A DNA stretch of 19,223 nt, taken from UBA995 sp035477115. GTDB taxonomy: Bacteria; Bacillota; Sulfobacillia; UBA995. The DNA lies in assembly GCA_035477115.1 (NCBI GenBank), contig DATIKW010000035.1, positions 1-19,223 on the forward strand, read 5' to 3'. Each line of letters starts with the position of its first letter. Positions within the stretch are counted from its first letter, which is position 1. Shown one piece after another: positions 14,138-19,223 of the stretch. A program made the translations under genes and the position numbers. The notes beneath the pieces are model-generated. The model did not search any database and had not been told where the DNA came from. It saw only the letters and a program-made list of their open reading frames with translations.

Positions 14138-15109
14138 ATGCGCATTTTCCTCATGATCACGCATGACCCGGAACTCCGGCAGTATCGCAACCGCGAACTG
14201 GTGGATCGACTGCGGGCGCGGGATGTACGCTCCCTCGTGCTGCCGCCCGGACAGATCGTGGTGAGCGCCCGTTCCAGCCGTCTGACCGCGCTGGGTCCGG
14301 CGGGCTTTCCCATCGAGGATGCGCTGATCCTCAATGCCCTGTATCGAGCCAATCTTGCCGACCTCGACCTGATCCGAATCCTGGAGTCCGCCGGCCATCC
14401 CGTCGTCAACCGGGCCGATGCATGGTATGTTGCCAGCGTCAAAGCCCTCACCGGGGCACGGTTGGCCGCTGCCGGCTTGCCGCACCCGCCAACCCTGGTC
14501 TCCCCGGGCATCTCTCAGTTGCTGGAGACCGAGGCCGCCAGTTTCCGGGGATGGGTGGTCGCCAAACCGTGGAGCGGGGCACAGCCAGGACAGACTCGCC
14601 GATACCGCAGCCGGCAAGCGGCACCCGCGTACCGACGGCGGCGCAGGAGAGGGCAGCCGGCACTGCTGCAGGAGTTCGTGCCCAACCCGGGACGGTCTAT
14701 CCGGACCATCGTCGTCGGCCAGGAGGTGATCGGCGCCTGCTATGTCATCGCCCGAAAGCCCGAATGGAGGCCAAGTGCAGCGCCGAGCGCCCGCACCGTC
14801 CGCTGTGAGGTCACGCCTCCCCTTGAAGACCTCGCGCTTGCGGCAACAAGAGTCGTGGGGCTCGACATCGCCGGGGTCGATCTCATCGAAGGCCCCGACG
14901 GTCTCGAACTACTTGGCCTCAGCGCCTGGCCCGACTATGAGCGGTATGATCGAGTCGTCGGGATGGACGTCGCCGGACGGATAATCGACTTCCTCCTGAG
15001 CCGCCATCCCCTGTTGCCGCCCTCCCCTCAAGCCCTTGCTTCCTCCCGGCCCAGCCGGAGTGTTTCCGCCAGCAGCCGCGGGCCATCTTGCCCACCTGTC
15101 GGCCAGTAA
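14138..15109 (+). CDS. RimK-like ATP-grasp protein with altered metal-site residues
   Basis: A 323-residue protein from ATG 14138 (AGGA just upstream; the frame is open to 14027 inside the regulator gene). It follows the RimK layout: MRIFLMITHD start, VKALTGARLAAAGLPHPPT (101-119), lysine in VVAKPWSG (143), LLQEFV (176-181), IRTIVVGQEVIGACY (188-202) and VGLDIAGVDLIEG. RimK relatives ligate amino acids to carboxylates using ATP. In the usual EVNSSPG metal motif the aligned residues read GLSAWPD (260-266), so the conserved Glu and Asn are Gly and Ser; the glycine-rich loop after K143 is replaced by a basic stretch (165-171, RRRRRR). Activity is therefore uncertain. It lies 88 bp after the Crp/Fnr gene, with no clear promoter, so it is probably co-transcribed. 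Its last 82 bases overlap the convergent methylase gene. Confidence 0.75.
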   Translation: MRIFLMITHDPELRQYRNRELVDRLRARDVRSLVLPPGQIVVSARSSRLTALGPAGFPIEDALILNALYRANLADLDLIRILESAGHPVVNRADAWYVASVKALTGARLAAAGLPHPPTLVSPGISQLLETEAASFRGWVVAKPWSGAQPGQTRRYRSRQAAPAYRRRRRRGQPALLQEFVPNPGRSIRTIVVGQEVIGACYVIARKPEWRPSAAPSARTVRCEVTPPLEDLALAATRVVGLDIAGVDLIEGPDGLELLGLSAWPDYERYDRVVGMDVAGRIIDFLLSRHPLLPPSPQALASSRPSRSVSASSRGPSCPPVGQ

Positions 15110-17211
15110 TCGGACAGGACCGCCAGAGCCCCGCCAAGGGCCGCTACCTCGCGATCTGAAGCGGAGGCGTTCCCCGGCAGGCCGGCAAGGGCCGCTCGCG
15201 TCCTCGCCCGCACCCTCTCCTCCAGGTCGTCCGGCTGCCGCTCCCCCTCCTCGTGCCGCCTGGAGCAGACCAGCAACACGCTGGACCCGACGGCTGTCTT
15301 GCCCGCCTGGTGCAGGCTGTGCGGGCTCTCGCTACGGATCGGCCATGCCGCCCTCACCCGGAAGCCGGATTCGAGCAGGGACTGCCCCAGCGCCTCCCAG
15401 GCCTCGAGCCGCTTGTGGGCGAACATCATGGTCAGCAGGCCGTCGGGATGGAGCACCCGGCGCATCTCTCGGAAGCACTCCGTCATGCGCTGTCGATAAT
15501 GAGCATCCGCTTCCCGGCGGGAACCCCGTTGCGACCGGTTGACCACTGCTTCCCGGCCCTTCTCCGTGAGCGCCTCCCGGAACAGCTCAGGGTGGACGGA
15601 TCTCAGGCTGCGTCTCAGCCATACGTAAAAGAAGTCGGACAACTCGGCATACATCACGTTGTCGTAATAGGGAGGGTCGACGCAGACCAGGTGAACCGAC
15701 CCATCCGGCACTCCCTCCATGCTGGCCGCGTCGCCGTACAGCAGCCTGGCGCCATTCCCCTGCGGGAGTAGCCGTGCCAACTCCCGATAAGCGCCCGCCA
15801 CCTGTCCGACCGCCCAGGGGAGGAGCTTCCGCGCACCATCAATCTCGGCGTAGCTCCATTTAAACCCAAAGTCGTGGCGGTCGAATGTCCCCGCCACCAC
15901 GCCCCTCCCCGCGTGCCATCGGCACAGCAGCGAGTTATACCCGGCAGCCTTATCCAGAGCCAGCGCAAGGTACACTGCCACCGCCCTCCCCCTCTCCCCT
16001 CCCAGTCGGGAGGTGATGTTCCCGAGGGTTTCGAGGGCCCGGCACAGTACGAGCGCCTGTCGCGGGGCGAACAGCTGACTCCAACGCCTCACGCCGTACC
16101 GGATCGGCTCGCTGGTCTTCAGACCCGCGGGTAGCTCCTCCATGGGGATGAGATCCTCGCGTTCGAGTCGGTCCAGGTCACGCCGGAATGCCGCTTCCGC
16201 CGCGGATACCGCGGCGAGGTCGTCTCGGCTGGGGAGTCGAAACCGGATCCGGCCGCCCCGCTTACAGGCGACGGCCCATAGCTGGTGACCAAGCCGGCCT
16301 GCAGCGGCTTCGGTTCGCACATATTCCCGTTCCAGTACCTTGCCCGTCCAGGGAGAACGGGAAAGGCCCCGGCGGACGGTACCGGGATCGGCATGACCCT
16401 CAACTAACCGGAAACGGCCGTCGTCATCGAGGCAGGCACCCAGTTCCCCCCGCTTGAGCCACCAGTTGGGCGACAGCGGCACCGGCCGGCCGGTATCCGG
16501 ACACACGATCGTGCGCGCCCACAGGTAAGCATGAACATCATCGGCGACGAAAGAGTCCTCCAGCTGTTCCCGGACGGCGTCGGACCACTGCTCACCCCAG
16601 TACTCGATGTCCTCGACCAGATCGGGGCCGAACCGGGCGGGGTACTCCAGGCTGGCGGCCAGGAGCACCCGGGCCACCGGATTGAGTTCGTTGGCCGAAA
16701 CGCCGAGCCCGTAACGCAGAGCGCCGAAGGGGATCGAACCACCTCCGGCCATGGGGTCGAGCACCTGAAGCTCCCGGGACTGCCATGACCCGGCCAGAAG
16801 CCGGTTCAGGACCGCCAGGTCTTCATCCGGGGGCACATGCGTGTAGGCCCGTGGGTAGCCAAAGGGGTTGGCGGGCAATCGCCGGCCGTCCGCGGCTAGA
16901 ATGGCCGCCCGCGCCGCCACCGGGTCGCCGGCCAATCCCACCAACCGCAGGAACCAGGCGTGATACGCCGCGGTCGAGGGGAACTCCCCGGAGGCGTCGG
17001 CAGGGAGCAGGCTGGCCAGCACCGCCGCCGAACATAGCACCAGCGGCCGTCGGGCCCACCACACGTGAAGGCGGTGTAGAGGCGGATGCCGGCCTGTACT
17101 GTGTTCGCGATGACACTCTATGCCTAGTTCGGTGGCAGGAAACCACTTGGTGATCAGGGGCTCAAAGGCCAAGGCAGTCCTCCGCAAGGTGGTGGTAAGT
17201 CTGTTCCCCAC
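15028..17211 (-). CDS. DUF1156/COG1743 adenine-specific DNA methylase
   Basis: A 727-residue protein. The N-terminus has the DUF1156 signature (LHRLHVWWARRPL, 46-57). The methylase motif I LDPMAGGGSI (151-160), for S-adenosylmethionine, precedes the catalytic DPPYYDN (512-518), typical of amino-methylases that modify adenine N6. RRWSQLFAPRQALVL and VYLALALDKAAGYNSLLCRW are other COG1743 hallmarks. The zinc-ribbon region seems degenerate: CPDTGRPVPL (237-246) has one cysteine where relatives usually have CPxCG. GTG at 17211 has AAGGA upstream; TTG at 17172 with GGAGG 6 nt upstream is an equally good start. Relatives often sit in defence islands beside DUF499 ATPases and helicases, but none is seen here, nor a restriction nuclease. 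It lies alone between oppositely oriented genes. Confidence 0.87.
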   Translation of the reverse strand: MGNRLTTTLRRTALAFEPLITKWFPATELGIECHREHSTGRHPPLHRLHVWWARRPLVLCSAAVLASLLPADASGEFPSTAAYHAWFLRLVGLAGDPVAARAAILAADGRRLPANPFGYPRAYTHVPPDEDLAVLNRLLAGSWQSRELQVLDPMAGGGSIPFGALRYGLGVSANELNPVARVLLAASLEYPARFGPDLVEDIEYWGEQWSDAVREQLEDSFVADDVHAYLWARTIVCPDTGRPVPLSPNWWLKRGELGACLDDDGRFRLVEGHADPGTVRRGLSRSPWTGKVLEREYVRTEAAAGRLGHQLWAVACKRGGRIRFRLPSRDDLAAVSAAEAAFRRDLDRLEREDLIPMEELPAGLKTSEPIRYGVRRWSQLFAPRQALVLCRALETLGNITSRLGGERGRAVAVYLALALDKAAGYNSLLCRWHAGRGVVAGTFDRHDFGFKWSYAEIDGARKLLPWAVGQVAGAYRELARLLPQGNGARLLYGDAASMEGVPDGSVHLVCVDPPYYDNVMYAELSDFFYVWLRRSLRSVHPELFREALTEKGREAVVNRSQRGSRREADAHYRQRMTECFREMRRVLHPDGLLTMMFAHKRLEAWEALGQSLLESGFRVRAAWPIRSESPHSLHQAGKTAVGSSVLLVCSRRHEEGERQPDDLEERVRARTRAALAGLPGNASASDREVAALGGALAVLSDYWPTGGQDGPRLLAETLRLGREEARA

Positions 17212-17310
17212 CGCCGACGATCCTTCCTACCTGCCGGGAAAATGCGTCTCAGCCTCCCCGCAGTCCCAGCCCTGGTGCTGGTCCCAGTGCCTGCCCCCGT
17301 TTCGATCCCT

Positions 17311-17339
17311 GTAGGGGCGGGTTCAGAACCCGCCCCTAC
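17311..17339. repeat. Palindromic dispersed repeat, copy 2
   Basis: Perfect 13-base arms (gtaggggcgggtt at 17311-17323, aacccgcccctac at 17327-17339) around a cag spacer. It matches copy 1 at 128-156 except for the spacer and one arm base. This copy is in a divergent intergenic region, so a terminator role is less likely here. Confidence 0.85.
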
Positions 17340-17394
17340 CACGAAGAGACTGGAATCACGTCGAATTGTTGGTGAACAGCTTCAGGTCAGAGGC

Positions 17395-17426
17395 TTGTCA
17401 GGGGGCCGGAAACGATATACTATAAT
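17395..17426 (+). promoter_or_regulatory. Candidate promoter of the RRM gene
   Basis: TATAAT at 17421-17426 with TTGTCA at 17395-17400; the spacer is 20 bases, longer than ideal. An overlapping TATACT (17416-17421) gives a spacer of 15. The start of transcription would be near 17433, which puts GTG 17430 outside the transcript and supports GTG 17481 as the start codon of the gene. Confidence 0.65.
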
Positions 17427-17480
17427 GGCGTGGACCGTGGAGAAGCCATCCCGGCAAGACAAGGGGGAAAGCCGAAGATC

Positions 17481-17756
17481 GTGATCACGACGTTGTTCGT
17501 GGGCAACCTGCCCTGGGCCGTCACCGAAGCAGACCTTCAAGAGGCCGTTGCCCAATACACCCAGGTGGAAGTCATCTCCGCCCGGGTGCCCACTGACCGT
17601 GCCACGGGCAGGTCCCGCGGCTTTGGTTTCGTAGAAGTGCCGGCTGACAAGGCCGCCGATGTGATTGCCAAACTCAACGGCTCGGAGTGGGAAGGTCGAA
17701 CGCTGACCGTGAACGAGGCCAAGCCACGCGAACGGACGGCCCGTCGCCCTCGCTGA
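17481..17756 (+). CDS. Small single-RRM RNA-binding protein
   Basis: A 91-residue protein that is essentially one RNA recognition motif. RNP2 LFVGNL (5-10) and RNP1 RGFGFVEV (46-53) are both intact, with TDRATGRSRGFGF typical of bacterial Rbp-type proteins. A short basic tail (KPRERTARRPR) follows. Such proteins bind single-stranded RNA and in other bacteria are linked to cold or stress responses; the role here is unknown. GTG 17481 is preceded by AAGGGGG 13 nt upstream; the upstream GTG 17430 coincides with the promoter. The gene stands alone on +, between two minus-strand genes, with its own promoter and a downstream hairpin. Confidence 0.88.
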   Translation: MITTLFVGNLPWAVTEADLQEAVAQYTQVEVISARVPTDRATGRSRGFGFVEVPADKAADVIAKLNGSEWEGRTLTVNEAKPRERTARRPR

Positions 17757-17801
17757 AGCTGGCTTAATCGTTCCGATCGATCCCCTTTGGGTGACCGGGT
17801 G

Positions 17802-17832
17802 TAGGGGCCGGCATGGTTCAGGCTGGCCTCTA
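17802..17832. terminator. Hairpin between convergent RRM and ytxC genes
   Basis: Arms TAGGGGCCGGC (17802-17812) and GCTGGCCTCTA (17822-17832) pair fully if two G-U pairs are allowed, with a 9-base loop. It lies between the RRM stop and the ytxC stop codon (17830-17832, inside the arm). There is no U-tract, so termination is plausible but unproven. Its outer bases tgtaggggc match the outer bases of repeat copy 2. Confidence 0.45.
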
Positions 17833-18696
17833 TTCGTCGGTTGTCTGGCATAGTGGACAGCCATGGCATAGTTGTACTCGCTCGGCGAACACCCGGCGGA
17901 CGGTGTCAACGCCCTCATCACCCCATCCCGGGCTCCAGTGAACCACCACGCGCCGGGGAGCGGCAGTAATCAGGGCGCTGACTAGAAGATCCTCGCTATC
18001 CGCCTCGACTCCGGCCGGCTCGCCCAGGCATTGCTCGAGGTAGCGATCGCTGATCGTGTCGTGGCCGGCATCCATCAAGCTGAAACCGCCCTCGGGCCGG
18101 ACGAGCACGTGCATCAGGTCCAGTTGCGGCGCCTGGGTATCGAGGAAGTGCTGCAGCAGCTTTATGAACTCGCCATGCTCCCTCTCCATCAAGAAGTCGT
18201 CGACGGTGCGGTCCAGTAGTTCCTCGATGTCCTCGATCTGGTCACGAAGGCGAAAAGTAAGGAAACCTTCCAGCAACAGTTGCCGGTGGTTATCAAGGTA
18301 CTCGCCAAGGGCGCGATGGATCTCGTTCCGCCGCGAGCGCCGTCCGGTCCCCCACCCTCCGCTCGCTTGCAACTGCATCTCCCGCCTGGCTTGGCCGACG
18401 ACCAGATGTCGTTCCGTCGAGTCGAGGTAGCGGTGGTTGGCCGAAAGCATCTCTTCGACAAGCCGGTTCTCGAGGTAATCCACGATCAGATCCGACAGGG
18501 TCGCAGTCAAGGCGGTTCGAAGGTCGCCGGCTCCGCCCTCTTCGACCCCCAGGGCGAAGAAGCTATAGCCCCCGGCATGGTGTTCATTCAGGGAAACCGC
18601 GCAACCTTCCCGGCGGAAAACATGGAGTTCCCGGGCAAGCCTATAGCGCAGGTCATCGGCGTATCTCGCCGAGCCAATGGTGAACTGAGCAGGCAT
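17830..18696 (-). CDS. ytxC: YtxC-family putative sporulation protein
   Basis: A 288-residue protein from ATG 18696, which has a strong GGAGGAGG upstream (the frame is open to 18771, across the promoter). The family core EYLDNHRQLLLEGFLTFRLR and then TVDDFLMEREHGEFIKLLQHFLDTQAP is clear. The biochemical function of YtxC is not known; it is largely confined to endospore formers. The C-terminus carries CHGCPLC, a C-x2-C-x2-C cluster that might bind a metal. In B. subtilis ytxC lies immediately before thrS; here the two are about 4.6 kb apart, separated by four unrelated genes. It lies downstream of the tRNA cluster. Confidence 0.88.
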   Translation of the reverse strand: MPAQFTIGSARYADDLRYRLARELHVFRREGCAVSLNEHHAGGYSFFALGVEEGGAGDLRTALTATLSDLIVDYLENRLVEEMLSANHRYLDSTERHLVVGQARREMQLQASGGWGTGRRSRRNEIHRALGEYLDNHRQLLLEGFLTFRLRDQIEDIEELLDRTVDDFLMEREHGEFIKLLQHFLDTQAPQLDLMHVLVRPEGGFSLMDAGHDTISDRYLEQCLGEPAGVEADSEDLLVSALITAAPRRVVVHWSPGWGDEGVDTVRRVFAERVQLCHGCPLCQTTDE

Positions 18697-18747
18697 GCAT
18701 TGGTTTCCTCCTCCTGATTGACCGCCCCCCGTCCCGTCCGCCGTCCT

Positions 18748-18753
18748 ATTATA
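18748..18753 (-). promoter_or_regulatory. Candidate -10 element of ytxC
   Basis: A perfect TATAAT on the minus strand, about 51 bases before the ytxC ATG. No convincing -35 is visible at 16-18 bases upstream. Confidence 0.45.
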
Positions 18754-18808
18754 TGTGAAGGCCGGCCGCATATACGGTGCCTGCGCCGGCCTGTCAGGAG
18801 ATGGTATA

Positions 18809-18884
18809 TGGTGGGCGGTACAGGGGTCGAACCTGTGGCCCCCAGCTTGTCGAGCTGGTGCTCTTCCAGCTGAGCTAACCGCCC
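18809..18884 (-). tRNA. tRNA-Val (GAC)
   Basis: A 76-nt cloverleaf on the minus strand: acceptor GGGCGGT/ACCGCCC, D-stem GCTC/GAGC, anticodon stem CCAGC/GCTGG, T-arm ACAGG-TTCGACC-CCTGT, A73 and an encoded CCA. The anticodon loop reads TCGACAA, giving anticodon GAC (Val) but C instead of the usual U at position 33. Confidence 0.9.
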
Positions 18885-18898
18885 ATGACTCGCATACC

Positions 18899-18985
18899 TG
18901 GTGCCGGGAGCCGGACTCGAACCGGCACGGGCGCGAACCCGGAGGATTTTAAGTCCCCTGCGTCTGCCAGTTCCGCCATCCCGGC
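18899..18985 (-). tRNA. tRNA-Leu (UAA)
   Basis: An 87-nt class II tRNA on the minus strand with a long variable arm, acceptor GCCGGGA/TCCCGGC, anticodon loop CTTAAAA (anticodon TAA), T-arm CCGG-TTCGAGT-CCGG and encoded CCA. Confidence 0.95.
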
Positions 18986-19005
18986 ACTGCCGCCTAGATG
19001 TTCCT

Positions 19006-19079
19006 TGGAGGCGACACCCGGATTCGAACCGGGGATAGCGGTTTTGCAGACCGCTGCCTTGCCACTTGGCTATGTCGCC
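19006..19079 (-). tRNA. tRNA-Cys (GCA)
   Basis: A 74-nt cloverleaf on the minus strand: acceptor GGCGACA/TGTCGCC, anticodon loop CTGCAAA (anticodon GCA), T-arm CCCGG-TTCGAAT-CCGGG, U73 as expected for Cys, and encoded CCA. Confidence 0.96.
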
Positions 19080-19113
19080 CCGAATCCGAAAGGCCCATCT
19101 TACGAACTCAAAA

Positions 19114-19188
19114 TGGAGCGGAAGACGGGAATTGAACCCGCGACCATCGCCTTGGCAAGGCGATGCTCTACCGCTGAGCTACTTCCGC
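19114..19188 (-). tRNA. tRNA-Gly (GCC)
   Basis: A 75-nt cloverleaf on the minus strand: acceptor GCGGAAG/CTTCCGC, D-stem GCTC/GAGC, anticodon loop TTGCCAA (anticodon GCC), T-loop TTCAATT, U73 and encoded CCA. It is the first of the four tRNAs in transcription order within the window. Confidence 0.96.
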
Positions 19189-19223
19189 TCGAAAAGAGTG
19201 CTGCCTGCGAACTCAAGATACCA

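Larger units (their letters stand above)
17212..17480. other. Divergent intergenic region between methylase and RRM genes
   Basis: About 270 bp without a gene. It holds the second palindromic repeat (17311-17339) and the promoter of the RRM gene (17395-17426). No clear promoter for the methylase gene was seen on the minus strand. A short open frame through the repeat translates to the low-complexity PVGAGSEPAPT and is not considered coding. Confidence 0.6.

Noticed and set aside
17242..17484. An 80-codon open frame on + running through the repeat
   Set aside because: Its product VPVPAPVSIPVGAGSEPAPT is the usual spurious translation of the gtaggggcggg palindrome, and it runs across the RRM promoter.
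18760..18791. ggccggc/gccggcc hairpin as terminator of the tRNA cluster
   Set aside because: The loop is 18 nt, there is no U-tract, and such GC words are frequent here by chance.

Overview
The window looks like a chromosomal segment of a GC-rich, spore-forming Bacillota (Firmicutes) bacterium, probably of a deep-branching clostridial type. This rests on T-box leaders upstream of pheS and thrS, an infC-rpmI-rplT operon with an attenuator leader, a YtxC-type sporulation protein near thrS, and consensus TTGACA/TATAAT promoters. No species can be named from the sequence alone.

Layout, left to right. (1) The last 42 codons of an HD-GYP-domain gene on the + strand end at 131 inside a palindromic repeat. 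(2) On the minus strand, reading leftward from about 6.1 kb, a T-box(Phe) leader precedes pheS, pheT and an ABC-F ATPase gene. (3) From about 11.0 to 6.1 kb on the minus strand lies a long, tightly packed operon: attenuator leader, infC (probable AUC start), rpmI, rplT, an RCK (KtrA/TrkA) gene, a KtrB/TrkH potassium channel gene, a second RCK gene and a SpoU-type rRNA methyltransferase gene. (4) thrS has its own T-box(Thr) leader and a perfect-consensus promoter. (5) From 13.3 to 17.8 kb there is a less conserved segment: a Crp/Fnr regulator and a RimK-like ATP-grasp gene on +, a solitary DUF1156/COG1743 adenine-specific DNA methylase on -, and a small RRM RNA-binding protein on +. (6) ytxC on - and four tRNA genes on - (Gly-GCC, Cys-GCA, Leu-UAA, Val-GAC in transcription order) close the window.

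Most of the window is translation machinery (two aminoacyl-tRNA synthetases controlled by uncharged tRNA, IF3, L35, L20, an rRNA methylase, an ABC-F ribosome factor, tRNAs) with a potassium-uptake module embedded in the ribosomal-protein operon. The 13.3-17.8 kb segment separates thrS from ytxC, which are adjacent in Bacillus subtilis, so it reads as an insertion or lineage-specific cargo between core genes. It holds the least ordinary proteins: the lone methylase with a degenerate zinc-ribbon region, and an ATP-grasp protein lacking two of the usual metal ligands next to a cysteine-rich Crp/Fnr regulator. I do not see a CRISPR array, insertion sequence, prophage, or a complete recognisable defence system.
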